Below, in pieces: positions 8,793-17,646 of a stretch of 64,000 nt of DNA. Numbering within the stretch: position 1 is the first letter of the stretch; every line of letters starts with the position of its first letter. Under the pieces are notes generated by a model that saw only the letters and a program-made list of their open reading frames with translations, ran no database searches and was not told the DNA's origin. Both the position numbers and the translations under genes were made by a program. Source of the stretch: Bifidobacterium asteroides (GTDB lineage Bacteria; Actinomycetota; Actinomycetes; Actinomycetales; Bifidobacteriaceae); contig NZ_CP132384.1 in NCBI RefSeq assembly GCF_030758775.1, positions 1,426,001 to 1,490,000 of the forward strand, in the 5' to 3' direction.

Positions 8793-11402
8793 ATGGAGAC
8801 AACAAATAAAGGATCCGGGCTGATGGAGCCTTCGGCCAAGACCGTGCTTCTGCGGGACCTGACCAGATGGGTCAGACGTCACGCTCTTGCACTGGCTTTC
8901 AGCCTTGCGCTGGTCCTGCTCAACCTGATTAGCTGGCTGCTGATCTGGCTGCTGCGCATCCCCGGCAGGACACGGCTGGGCATGCCGCTGTCAGACCTGA
9001 TCATTCACCAGGTTCCGCATCCGGTCCACGGCCAGGGCCGCTCCTCGCTTCTGGTCCAGTTCGCACGGCTGCTGGTATCCTTGGTCATCACCCCTGGCCC
9101 CCTGCAACTGATCATAGATGTGGCCCTGGTGCTGGTCATGCTGTGCATCGCCGAGACCCGACTGGGTCGCAGACGCACCGTGCTGGCATCAGTCATCAGC
9201 GCGATAGGCGGCGCGGCTGTCGGGCTGATCATCTGCACCCTGATCAATGCACTCCAGGACCATTGGGCCTGGTTCATCCGAGTGCCCATGACGCTCAGCC
9301 CCATCATCCTGGTGGTCGGATCCCTGATGGCCTCCATCCCCTTCAGCGACTTCCTCTGGCGACGCAGGATCGCCACCATAGGCTACACGGCCTTGATACT
9401 GATGGTGCTGTATACCGGCAACCCCGGCTACTATTGCGCCCTGGCTGCAGCGCTGATCGGCCACTTGACCGGCCACCTCTGGCACGGACCGGTCCAGGAC
9501 GCCAATCCGCATGGCCACAGCGGCTCCTATGAGACCCGCCACCTGCTGGGGGCCATTTCCACGGTTCTGGCTCTCGGCCCCCTGGTCACCGTCTCCTCCA
9601 GGATCCGCGCAGGATTCTTCACCCCGCTGGGCATGTTCCTGGGTTCGGACCCTGGCGGCAGCGCTGCCCTGTCCCGCTGCCTGGCCGAGAACAACCAGGC
9701 CAGCTGCTACGCCCAGTACGGTCTGGTCGCCGGCCGAGCACCCACCGGCGTCTCGTCCCTGATCATGCCCACCCTGGTACTGCTGGTGGTGGCCTGGGGC
9801 ATCTACCATGGCCGCCGGGTTGCCGCTGTCACCGGTCTGGTCCTCAACACCCTGACCATCATCCTGGCGATACTCTATTTCCTGGTCTTCCCCCTGACCA
9901 TCGGAGACGGCCTGCCACGGGTCATCCACCACGGCGCCCTGCCCTCCCTGCTGATCATCACCCTGCCGCCGCTGATTCTCAATTGGTTCCTGGCACGCAA
10001 CCTGCGCATCTTCCTGGTACGGACCAAGGCCTCGCGCCTGCAGGTGGGCTGGGCGGCCATCGTCCTGGCCTTCCTGGCCACAGCCATGGGCTATCTGGCC
10101 TTCACTGCCGCAAGCCCCGGGTCCTTCCACCCCTGGCCCACCACCGGCAGGGCCCTCTCCCAGCTGCCCGAACTCTACCTGCCCAATGGTGTGGCCTCGC
10201 GCTTCCGCCCAGCCCTGGTCCCACGCACGCCCACCGGGATGATCGTCAGCCATGGGGTGGGGCTGATCTTCTGGCTGGCGGTCCTGGTGGTTCTGCTCTC
10301 CTGGATGCGCAGCTCGGTCATCCAGAACGGCAGCGAGCGCCAGGAGGCCGATCGTCTGGTCGAGTATGGGGGCGAGAGCATGTCCTTCATGACCACCTGG
10401 GAGGGCAACAGCTACTGGTTCTCTGACAGCGGGCGCTCGGCCATCGCCTACCGGCTTTTGCACGGCATAGCCCTGACCACCACTGGCCCATTCGGCGACC
10501 CTGACGAGTATGCGGACGATCTGGACGGATTCGCACGCTTCTGCAACGCCCACTCCTGGTCACCGGTCTTCTACAGCGTCCACAAGCCCCAACGCGATCT
10601 GCTCGCCTCCCGCGGCTGGTCCACCCTGACAGTCGGCTCGGAGATGGTGGTCACCCCCAGTCTTTGGCAGACCAAGGGCAAGAAGTGGCAGGACATTCGC
10701 ACAGCCATCAACAAGGCCAAGCGCGACAAGATCACCGACGTATTGACCACATTCAACGATGCCTCCTGGGATGTCCAGTCGCAGATCGTGGACATCTCCG
10801 AGCAGTGGGCCGAACTCAAGGCCCTGCCCGAGATGAAGTTCACCCTGGGCGGCCTGGATGAGCTGAGGGACCCGCGCATGGCCATCCTCTACGCCGTGGA
10901 CGACCAGGGCAAGGTGCTGGCCGTGACCAGCTGGATGCCCACCTACCGCCAGGGCCAGGTAATTGGATGGACCCTGGACTTCATGCGGCACAGGACCGAC
11001 AGTCCCAACGGGATCATGGAGTTCCTGATAGCACGGATGGCCGAACGGCTGCGCGACCAGGGGACGGCGGAATTCATGAGCCTATCGGCCGCTCCCCTGG
11101 CCGGCATGGACAGCAGCGAAGACGATGACGATGGTCAGGGCGAAGATCGGACCGCCTTCCTGCAGCATGCTCTTCACCTGGTGGCCGACCTGATGGAGCC
11201 GGCCTATGGCTTCCGCTCGCTCTTCTTCTTTAAGAAGAAGTTCCAGCCCAGCGAGCACCCGGTCTATATCTGCTATCCCGACCCGGCTCAGCTGGCTCAG
11301 ATCGGACTGGCTGTAGTCCAGGCCTACCTGCCCAATCTCAAGGCTTCTCAGGCCTGGGATGCCATCAAGACCATCATGCCCAAGGGCCGGGAGGATCACT
11401 GA
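8793..11402 (+). CDS. MprF-like aminoacyl-phospholipid synthase (DUF2156)
   Basis: An 869-residue protein. The first 540 residues or so form many membrane helices, with a rhomboid-like arrangement at the start. The C-terminal 330 residues form the soluble tandem acyltransferase (DUF2156) domain that moves an amino acid from aminoacyl-tRNA to phosphatidylglycerol or diacylglycerol. Recognisable parts are GESMSFMTTWEGN, FYSVHKPQRDLLASRGW, IRTAINKAKRD and GWTLDFMRHR. The product would reduce surface negative charge. An alternative ATG at 8823 has a better AAAGGA site. The 3' end overlaps the convergent Fur-family gene by 29 bases. The amino acid used cannot be told from sequence. Confidence 0.8.
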   Translation: METTNKGSGLMEPSAKTVLLRDLTRWVRRHALALAFSLALVLLNLISWLLIWLLRIPGRTRLGMPLSDLIIHQVPHPVHGQGRSSLLVQFARLLVSLVITPGPLQLIIDVALVLVMLCIAETRLGRRRTVLASVISAIGGAAVGLIICTLINALQDHWAWFIRVPMTLSPIILVVGSLMASIPFSDFLWRRRIATIGYTALILMVLYTGNPGYYCALAAALIGHLTGHLWHGPVQDANPHGHSGSYETRHLLGAISTVLALGPLVTVSSRIRAGFFTPLGMFLGSDPGGSAALSRCLAENNQASCYAQYGLVAGRAPTGVSSLIMPTLVLLVVAWGIYHGRRVAAVTGLVLNTLTIILAILYFLVFPLTIGDGLPRVIHHGALPSLLIITLPPLILNWFLARNLRIFLVRTKASRLQVGWAAIVLAFLATAMGYLAFTAASPGSFHPWPTTGRALSQLPELYLPNGVASRFRPALVPRTPTGMIVSHGVGLIFWLAVLVVLLSWMRSSVIQNGSERQEADRLVEYGGESMSFMTTWEGNSYWFSDSGRSAIAYRLLHGIALTTTGPFGDPDEYADDLDGFARFCNAHSWSPVFYSVHKPQRDLLASRGWSTLTVGSEMVVTPSLWQTKGKKWQDIRTAINKAKRDKITDVLTTFNDASWDVQSQIVDISEQWAELKALPEMKFTLGGLDELRDPRMAILYAVDDQGKVLAVTSWMPTYRQGQVIGWTLDFMRHRTDSPNGIMEFLIARMAERLRDQGTAEFMSLSAAPLAGMDSSEDDDDGQGEDRTAFLQHALHLVADLMEPAYGFRSLFFFKKKFQPSEHPVYICYPDPAQLAQIGLAVVQAYLPNLKASQAWDAIKTIMPKGREDH

Positions 11403-11817
11403 CGTCTGCCTGACCGGAGCGGTCTTGACAGCTGCTGCACAGGCCGTAGACCTCCAAGGTGTGCGAGGAGACCGTAAAGCCATGTTCAGACGCCACGGCC
11501 TTCAGCCAGCCATCGTCCGGCGGGCTGATCTCCACGGTCCTGCCGCAGCGTTCACAGACCAGATGATGGTGGTGCCTACGCTGGGCCAAGCAGACCCGGT
11601 AGAGGCGGATGCCTCCGTGCTCAATGCAGTCCAGGCTGCCGGACATATGCAGGGAAGCCAGCTGCCGATAGACCGTGGCCAGGCCGATTCGCTGGCCCGA
11701 ATCGCCAAGGAGCCTGTGCAGCTCCTTGGCTGAAACAAAGTCATTCTGGGCCTGAAGAACCTTCCAGATGGCGTTCTTCTGCCGCGTCCGGCGGCCGACG
11801 GATGAGCCAGCGTTCAT
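11374..11817 (-). CDS. Fur-family metal-responsive repressor
   Basis: A 147-residue protein. The N-terminal winged helix includes AKELHRLLGDSGQRIGLATVYRQL. It is followed by HHHHLVCERCG and a second CxxC in GLCSSCQ, which together form the structural zinc site. The position and metal ligands fit Zur as well as Fur. I used the ATG at 11817 (GGAG 11 bases upstream) rather than an in-frame GTG at 11829. It is convergent with the MprF-like gene. The Fur-like palindrome at 7223-7235 makes the metal-binding lipoprotein a plausible target. Confidence 0.85.
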   Translation of the reverse strand: MNAGSSVGRRTRQKNAIWKVLQAQNDFVSAKELHRLLGDSGQRIGLATVYRQLASLHMSGSLDCIEHGGIRLYRVCLAQRRHHHHLVCERCGRTVEISPPDDGWLKAVASEHGFTVSSHTLEVYGLCSSCQDRSGQADVSDPPGPWA

Positions 11818-11886
11818 GATTAGATACACTCCTTGGGCTCCACCAAGCCTACATCCGGATTGCCGGGACGGATGTGAGGATTCGGT

Positions 11887-13053
11887 TCAGTCCAGGTCGG
11901 ACCAGCAGCCTGTGGCCTCCAGATCCCTGGCAGTACTCTCAGGATCGTCGGTCAGCACCGTCAGATGCCCCATCTTGCGGTCGGTGCGCACTTCGGCCTT
12001 GCCGTAATCATGCAGGAACCATTCGGAGTGCTCATCAAGCAGCCTCCTGACCGGAGCCACATGCTGACCCAGAACGTTGACCATGACCGCGGGACTGAGC
12101 AGGCGAGGCTTAGGCAGTGGCCACCCGGCGATCCCCCGGACATGGGCATCGAACTGGTCCATGGAGCAGGCCTCGATAGTGTAGTGACCGGAATTATGAG
12201 GGCGCGGGGCCAACTCGTTGACCACCAGACCGCCATCGGGCATGACGAAGAGCTCAAGGGCCAAAGTCCCGGCCAGCTTGAAGCCGTCAGCCAGAGTCAG
12301 GGCCATGTCACGCGCCCGGTCGGCCATCTCAGGCTCGACCTTTGCCGGCGCCAGAGTCATGTGCAGGATGTTGTGACGGTGTTCGTTGCGCACCATGGGG
12401 AAGGTGACATAGTCCTTCCCGTTGCCCGAGACCAAAATGGAGGCCTCAAAGGCGAAGTCCACGAACCCCTCCAGCACGGAGGGCGGGAAGTCACGGCCCT
12501 TCATCCGCGCTTGCAGGGCCTGCAGATCCTCCTTGGTGCGCAGGACCGCTTGGCCATGGCCGTCATACCCACCAGTGCGAGTCTTGAGCACAGCGGGCAT
12601 GCCCAGCTCTTTCAGGGCCGCATCCAGCTGATCAAGACTGTCAACCTGCCTCCAGGGAGCTGTATCGATGCCATGGCGGTTGATGAAGGTCTTCTCGTGG
12701 ACGCGATCCTGGGTGACCCTGAGCAGGTCGGTCCCCTGGGGGATGGCCACACGGTCCCTCACCTGGTCCAGTGCGTCGGCATCCACGTTCTCGAATTCGT
12801 AGGTGAGCACATCGCTGCGGTCGGCAAGCCGCTTGAGGGCATCCAAGTCCCCATAGTCGGCCGTCTCCTGAAAATCGGCTACTTGGGCCGCTGGAGCATC
12901 GAGCGTAGGGTCCAGCACGCCGATGCGGAAGCCGTGGTAGCGGGCACTCAGAGCCATCATCCGTCCCAGCTGGCCGCCGCCGACGATCCCGATGACGGAT
13001 CCCGGCTCCAGGTGATCGATTCTTCCCTTGGTCTCCTCAGACAAGCTTGGCAT
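11887..13053 (-). CDS. purK: 5-(carboxyamino)imidazole ribonucleotide synthase
   Basis: ATP-grasp enzyme that makes N5-CAIR from AIR, bicarbonate and ATP. Family parts are [16 protein letters not shown] at the N terminus, [12 protein letters not shown] and [18 protein letters not shown]. The start at 13053 has GGAGG six bases upstream and gives 388 residues, a normal length. It overlaps the end of purE by 17 bases, so the two are translationally coupled. Confidence 0.96.
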   Translation of the reverse strand: MPSLSEETKGRIDHLEPGSVIGIVGGGQLGRMMALSARYHGFRIGVLDPTLDAPAAQVADFQETADYGDLDALKRLADRSDVLTYEFENVDADALDQVRDRVAIPQGTDLLRVTQDRVHEKTFINRHGIDTAPWRQVDSLDQLDAALKELGMPAVLKTRTGGYDGHGQAVLRTKEDLQALQARMKGRDFPPSVLEGFVDFAFEASILVSGNGKDYVTFPMVRNEHRHNILHMTLAPAKVEPEMADRARDMALTLADGFKLAGTLALELFVMPDGGLVVNELAPRPHNSGHYTIEACSMDQFDAHVRGIAGWPLPKPRLLSPAVMVNVLGQHVAPVRRLLDEHSEWFLHDYGKAEVRTDRKMGHLTVLTDDPESTARDLEATGCWSDLD

Positions 13054-13543
13054 TGGAAGCCTCCACGGATCGGGCCAGCTCGGCACGGTAGTCATCCAGG
13101 GCCTGAGCCAGCCTCGGATCATTGATGGAGAGAATCGAAGCCGCCAGCAGGCCGGCGTTGGTAGCCCCGGACGCCCCAATAGCCGTAGTCGCTACAGGAA
13201 TGCCGGCAGGCATCTGCACGATGGACAGGAGTGAATCAACCCCGCTCAATGCATGGGACTTCACTGGCACTCCGATGACCGGCAGCGTGGTCTGGGCCGC
13301 CACCATCCCAGGCAGATGGGCTGCTCCTCCGGCCCCGGCGATGATGACCCCTATGCCCTGGCTCCGGGCCTGATGCGCGAACTCCGCCATGCGCCCTGGT
13401 GTGCGATGGGCGGAGATGACCTCCTTGGTGTAGACGATAGCGAACCGGTCCAGCATCCGACAGGCTTCCTTCATCGTCTCCCAGTCGCTCGATGATCCCA
13501 TGATCACTGCGACGCTTGCCCCTTCATGTGTATTGTCAGCCAT
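13037..13543 (-). CDS. purE: N5-carboxyaminoimidazole ribonucleotide mutase
   Basis: Converts N5-CAIR to CAIR, the product used by the next purine step. The 168-residue length is typical. Landmarks are [12 protein letters not shown] at the N terminus, [20 protein letters not shown] and [22 protein letters not shown]. The ATG at 13543 has GGAGG four bases upstream. It is the first gene of a leftward purE-purK pair. Confidence 0.96.
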   Translation of the reverse strand: MADNTHEGASVAVIMGSSSDWETMKEACRMLDRFAIVYTKEVISAHRTPGRMAEFAHQARSQGIGVIIAGAGGAAHLPGMVAAQTTLPVIGVPVKSHALSGVDSLLSIVQMPAGIPVATTAIGASGATNAGLLAASILSINDPRLAQALDDYRAELARSVEASNAKLV

Positions 13544-13659
13544 CGGCCCTCCAATGTTCATGCACATCCGATACTACGCAAGGCCGGGGAGAAGCCGGCC
13601 AATCGTGACGGTCCTATGGATGTAAGGGCCGGGCCTGGTGAACATCGGGCTTACAGCGG

Positions 13660-13687
13660 TTCCAAACCGCCGCCCCAGACCTAGAAT
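13660..13687 (+). promoter_or_regulatory. Possible promoter of the DXS-like gene
   Basis: TTCCAA (13660-13665) and TAGAAT (13682-13687) are separated by 16 bases and lie about 40 bases before the ATG. The match to consensus is modest. Confidence 0.3.
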
Positions 13688-13724
13688 CATTGGATTGCAC
13701 GACAGCAAAACAGACAGGAGGGTT

Positions 13725-15602
13725 ATGGGCAAGCTTCTGGACAGCATCGACTCCCCAAAGGATCTGAAGGTTCTCTCCTTGGAAGAGCTGAATCGACTGG
13801 CCGACGAGATCCGTCAGCTGCTGATCCGCTTCTGTCGACGTCACGGCGGCCACCTGGGCTCCAACCTGGCCACCATCGAGCCCATCATCGCCCTGCACTA
13901 CGTCTTCGACATGCCTCATGATCATCTGATCTTTGATGTCTCCCATCAGGCCTACACACACAAGATCCTGACCGGCCGGCGCCGGTTCTACACGGACCCT
14001 GAGTCTCAGAAGGATCTTTCCGGATTCACCTCGCCCAAGGAGAGCCCCTACGACGACTTCATGCTGGGGCACACCGGCACCTCCATCGGCCTGGCCTGCG
14101 GAATGGCCGCCCAGCGGGATGCGACCGGAGGCAAGGCCAACATCATCGCCTTGATCGGGGACGGCTCCCTGAGCAGCGGGCCAGCCTTCGAGGGGCTGGA
14201 CTGGGCTGCTGAGCAGGGCGGCAACCTGATCATTGTGGTCAATGACAACGAAATGTCCATCGCCGAGAACCACGGGGGGCTATACAAGAGCCTGGCGGCC
14301 CTGCGTGCCAGCGGGGGACGCAGCTCAGACAATCCCTTCCGCTCCCTTGGACTGGACTACCGCTACGTGGATGAGGGCAACCGGATCGAGGATCTGATCG
14401 AGGCCTTCCGTCAGGTCAAAGACACTGATCATCCGGTGGTGGTTCATATCCATACCCGCAAGGGCCTGGGACTGGGCCAGGGCAGCCAAGGACAGATAGG
14501 ATCGACTTCGATGGCCCAGAGCGATGGGCAAACAGCTCATATGACTTCCCTGCCGGATTTGCCCGCCGAGGGTCCGGTGGAGGCCAACCACTGGCAGGAC
14601 GGCTTGGACTCCCTTAACCGTCTGCCCAACTCACGAAAGACCTACGGAAGAATGGCCATGCAGGCCCTGGAGGCCAGGTTCTCGCAAGAGCCGGGTCTGA
14701 CGGTCATCTCCCCCGCTACACCGCTGTCCAACGGCATCGATCCCGACTTCCGTCAGCGGGCTGGAAATCACTACCGGGACGTGGGTATCGCCGAATCTCA
14801 CGCGATAGCCTATGCCGCGGGCATCGCCAAGGCCGGAGGCACGCCTGTAGTCGCCACCTCAGCCACCTTCTTCCAGAGGGCCTACGACCAGATCGAGCAA
14901 GAGATGGCCTTGAACGGTAGTGCGGTGACCCTGCTGGTCTTTTCCACTGGCGTTGCCAAAACCGATGCCACACACTCAGGCACGGCCGACATGGTCATGA
15001 TGCGAGGCATCCCCGGACTGACCTGCCTGGCTCCGACCAGCGGATCCGAGTTTCTGGACATGCTGGCCTGGGCCACTGGCCCGGCCCGGCAGCCGGTGGT
15101 CATTAGGGTGCCCGGCGAGCGCACGCTGGCGACAGAACGCGCAGGTAAGCCGATAGCGCCGGTAAAATCCGATTCCACGACCGCAGGCCAGCCATGGGAC
15201 CGTTACCGTATCCTGCAGCAAGGCAGGACAGTGGCCCTGCTAGCTCTCGGCGATGCCCTGCCCCTGGGTCGTGACCTGGCTGATTCCTTGAAAGCGTCCC
15301 TGGGGCTGAAACCCACACTGGTGGATCCGCATCGCTATGACCGCTTGGATGAGCAGACCCTGGAGGCCCTGGCCAGCACCCACTCCCTGGTGGTCACCAT
15401 CGAGGATGGTCAGCTGGATGGCGGCTGGGGCCAAGCGGTGGCTGTCTACTACGGACCTAGTCAGATTCGCACCCTGGCCTTCGGAGCGGCCAAGGAGTTC
15501 AAGGACCGGGTTCCCAAGGCCACCCTGCTGGAACGGTATGGCATGACCGTTCCTGCAATGACTCGAGCCATATCGGATGCCCTTGCCGACCAGGCTTCAT
15601 AG
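13725..15602 (+). CDS. dxs: 1-deoxy-D-xylulose-5-phosphate synthase-like transketolase
   Basis: A 625-residue thiamine-diphosphate enzyme of the DXS family (pyruvate plus glyceraldehyde 3-phosphate to DXP). Visible parts are HQAYTHKILTGRR, GHTGTSIGLACGMA, the TPP motif IGDGSLSSGPAFEGLD to NDN near residues 143-175, NDNEMSIAENHGGLY, and a C-terminal transketolase domain. Start ATG 13725 follows AGGAGG. The NDNEMSIAENHGG version resembles, from memory, the DXS-like subfamily of lactobacilli and streptococci rather than the classical NDNGMSIS form. The substrate is therefore less certain than the family. Confidence 0.8.
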   Translation: MGKLLDSIDSPKDLKVLSLEELNRLADEIRQLLIRFCRRHGGHLGSNLATIEPIIALHYVFDMPHDHLIFDVSHQAYTHKILTGRRRFYTDPESQKDLSGFTSPKESPYDDFMLGHTGTSIGLACGMAAQRDATGGKANIIALIGDGSLSSGPAFEGLDWAAEQGGNLIIVVNDNEMSIAENHGGLYKSLAALRASGGRSSDNPFRSLGLDYRYVDEGNRIEDLIEAFRQVKDTDHPVVVHIHTRKGLGLGQGSQGQIGSTSMAQSDGQTAHMTSLPDLPAEGPVEANHWQDGLDSLNRLPNSRKTYGRMAMQALEARFSQEPGLTVISPATPLSNGIDPDFRQRAGNHYRDVGIAESHAIAYAAGIAKAGGTPVVATSATFFQRAYDQIEQEMALNGSAVTLLVFSTGVAKTDATHSGTADMVMMRGIPGLTCLAPTSGSEFLDMLAWATGPARQPVVIRVPGERTLATERAGKPIAPVKSDSTTAGQPWDRYRILQQGRTVALLALGDALPLGRDLADSLKASLGLKPTLVDPHRYDRLDEQTLEALASTHSLVVTIEDGQLDGGWGQAVAVYYGPSQIRTLAFGAAKEFKDRVPKATLLERYGMTVPAMTRAISDALADQAS

Positions 15603-15646
15603 ATCTGACCCGCCGGTGGACCCAGGCGGGTACAATGAAAGGGTTT

Positions 15647-15723
15647 GGCCCCGTAGCTCAGCTGGATAGAGCAACTGACTTCTAATCTGTAGGTCGAGAG
15701 TTCGAATCTCTCCGGGGTCACCA
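15647..15723 (+). tRNA. tRNA-Arg (UCU anticodon)
   Basis: A full cloverleaf with encoded CCA. The acceptor is GGCCCCG/CGGGGTC and the D stem GCTC/GAGC. The anticodon loop CTTCTAA carries TCT, and the T arm is GAGAG-TTCGAAT-CTCTC. The anticodon stem ACTGA/TCTGT has one T-T mismatch (15676/15688). A TACAAT -10-like box lies at 15631-15636. The 3' part is the prophage attachment site. Confidence 0.95.
15677..15723 (+). repeat. attL core
   Basis: 47 bases from the tRNA anticodon stem to the CCA end are identical to 55931-55977. With one mismatch (15676 T against 55930 A) the repeat extends left to 15670. Confidence 0.95.
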
Positions 15724-15794
15724 ACACAACCCCTACTCCCCAAACGGATGCAGGGGTTTTACCTTATCTCCTTGGCCAATAGACAATCTGCGGC

Positions 15795-15815
15795 TTGTGT
15801 GCCAATTGTGTGCCA
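15795..15815 (+). repeat. Tandem integrase arm-type sites (left)
   Basis: Two direct copies of TTGTGTGCCA at 15795-15804 and 15806-15815 have an 11-base period, 72 bases inside attL. The same pair occurs near attR, which is the pattern expected of arm-binding sites. Confidence 0.7.
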
Positions 15816-15827
15816 TAATCAAAAAAA

Positions 15828-16136
15828 TCACCGGCCTACCCTGTACCGACGTTCGATCTCCCTCACGGTCCGCTCCGTGGCCCCATACCTGATGGCGGCC
15901 AGGTCTGCTCTGATCTGCATGTGCATGACGGCGAGGCGCTCGCGGTCCTGCCGGCTGAGTCCTGTCTGCTGCTCCTGGTCGATGATCTGGTCGAGCCGCT
16001 TGTGCAGGAGGATGGTCAGACGCTCCCGCTCGTCATCCGATGCTGGGATGTAGGAGGGGTGGCTGTCGGAGATTTGGGAGATTTCCTCAGGGATATAGGC
16101 CATACCTGGATGATAGGCTGGAATCGACGGAATCAT
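15828..16136 (-). CDS. Small charged protein next to attL, unknown function
   Basis: About 102 residues, rich in Arg and Glu, probably helical (RERLTILLHKRLDQIIDQ region) and ending ERTVREIERRYRVGR, which could be a short DNA-binding helix pair. I do not recognise the family. The start is uncertain: ATG 16136 has no clear ribosome site and ATG 16103 is another option. It is the gene nearest attL, in the cargo segment between the lysis genes and the attachment site. Confidence 0.55.
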   Translation of the reverse strand: MIPSIPAYHPGMAYIPEEISQISDSHPSYIPASDDERERLTILLHKRLDQIIDQEQQTGLSRQDRERLAVMHMQIRADLAAIRYGATERTVREIERRYRVGR

Positions 16137-16268
16137 GCGGAAAGCAGATGCTCTACTTACTACGGCATACAACGCCAAGCGATGCACGGCAAGGCCTTCC
16201 CAAAGCGTTGAGCTAATACTTCGAATATAATTTAGCAATCATCGTCATACGAAAGGCGAATAGGCGTG

Positions 16269-17366
16269 ATGTCTACTTTTTTGAGTTTCTTCTGGTTCTT
16301 AAGAGATGAGATAAAGGGCATGCTAGACAGATTGCCCAACAAGAAAGAAACGCTTCAAAAACTAATAATCTCTATTACAACCGCAATCTTGATCTTTTTG
16401 TGCCTTTGGCTTTTGGTCACAAAAAAGCCGTTTGGCATCCCGGCACAAGCGGACATGACAACAATCACAATAACTTCTGTAGAAGTATTCTCATGCTGTT
16501 TCTTTATACTTTCTTTCTACTACGCACATAGCGCCAGATATCATGTCTGGCAGGCCACCTATGGTATAGGCGCGCTGAAAACCATATTTATTGCTCTTCT
16601 ATCTTTGGGCCATTATGATTATATTATTAAGGTATTCTCTCTGAATCTTCGGGATTTTTCTCATAATCTAGTATTCACGGCTATGATGCTTGTCCAGGTG
16701 ATCACAGTAATTTACGCTGGCTTCGACCTTCTCAATTTTAACAATCTGCATTGGTTTCTGAGAACATGGCCGTATAGCGCAACTGGAATTTTTTTCATTC
16801 AAGTCGCCTTCCACCAACTGGAAGACCGCAATCATTCTCTTCTTCTGGAAAACAACTCAGTTGCGAATACTATCCTTTCATTCATCACCATAACATATTT
16901 CGTTCAGGTGTTTAATGAACGCTTCTGCAAGAAACAGGACGACCAACCGAAAGCTCAAAGCCGAAACCGGCTAACGGGCACAAGGAAAAAATCGATCATG
17001 ACAACAACGAATGACGAGATCAAAACTGCCATGAAACGACTACACTCGGGAAACAAGAAGAGCTGCTACGTGCTGGTCAACCCATCATTCCTGAGATTCT
17101 CCTGCCCCATCAGAGAACCCGTCAATCATGGCATCTCATACAGGTTTAACGTGGCCAAGTTTGAGGGTATCCTCCTGTATGATTCTAAGACCAAGCTGTA
17201 TCTGGGATACTTCTCCTTAGGCCCTAAGCATCACAGGGAGACATTGCTTCTGCCTTGCACCAATGGCGAACAATATGACAAGACCGGCGAAGAGCGCCTG
17301 GCACCACCACCAGTCGACGCTGCATACGGAACTTGCACCATCGACGGATCCCCCAAGAAGCCTTAG
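16269..17366 (+). CDS. AT-rich multipass membrane protein with soluble tail (cargo)
   Basis: About 365 residues. Roughly six membrane helices (one near residues 32-50, the rest between about 65 and 215) are followed by a cytosolic-type domain from about residue 240. The base composition is clearly more AT-rich than the surrounding prophage, and the gene points against the late operon, both signs of separate acquisition. No family was recognised. Position between lysis genes and attL is where lysogenic conversion, exclusion or defence genes often sit. The start may be ATG 16269 or GTG 16266. Confidence 0.65.
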   Translation: MSTFLSFFWFLRDEIKGMLDRLPNKKETLQKLIISITTAILIFLCLWLLVTKKPFGIPAQADMTTITITSVEVFSCCFFILSFYYAHSARYHVWQATYGIGALKTIFIALLSLGHYDYIIKVFSLNLRDFSHNLVFTAMMLVQVITVIYAGFDLLNFNNLHWFLRTWPYSATGIFFIQVAFHQLEDRNHSLLLENNSVANTILSFITITYFVQVFNERFCKKQDDQPKAQSRNRLTGTRKKSIMTTTNDEIKTAMKRLHSGNKKSCYVLVNPSFLRFSCPIREPVNHGISYRFNVAKFEGILLYDSKTKLYLGYFSLGPKHHRETLLLPCTNGEQYDKTGEERLAPPPVDAAYGTCTIDGSPKKP

Positions 17367-17562
17367 GAAGGGTCATGCAGTCCGTATTATTCGGGGGAGT
17401 GGGACGGTGTGACAAAACCAAGTTACAGGCCATCGGCAGCACAAGATGGCCTGGCTGCAAAATGTGGATAAGTCATAAAGGCCCCGCCGAATGGGCATCA
17501 GGACTCATGTCCGAGAGGCAGGGCGGGGGACAATCAACTCCCATTTTACACGCTGAGACGCG

Positions 17563-17599
17563 AAAAACGCCCTCGCTCCGGTCTCCCGAAGCGAGGGCG
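17563..17599 (-). terminator. Intrinsic terminator of the protease gene
   Basis: On the minus strand a 10-bp stem (CGCCCTCGCT with AGCGAGGGCG, loop of 12) is followed by TTTTT, 48 bases after the protease stop. The 280-base gap 17367-17646 holds this terminator and no gene that I can support. Confidence 0.85.
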
Positions 17600-17646
17600 A
17601 TGTAACTATTGAATGCGGGATTGAGTAACTCTGGTATCGAGATTGT

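Noticed and set aside
9189-10553. Long open frame (454 codons) opposite the MprF-like gene
   Set aside because: It is antisense to a clear membrane protein, has low-complexity Gln/Gly composition and no ribosome site; typical of high-GC shadow frames.
15609-15630. Terminator after the DXS-like gene
   Set aside because: CCCGCC/GGCGGG pairing exists but without a T run, and it lies in the tRNA promoter region; too weak to call.
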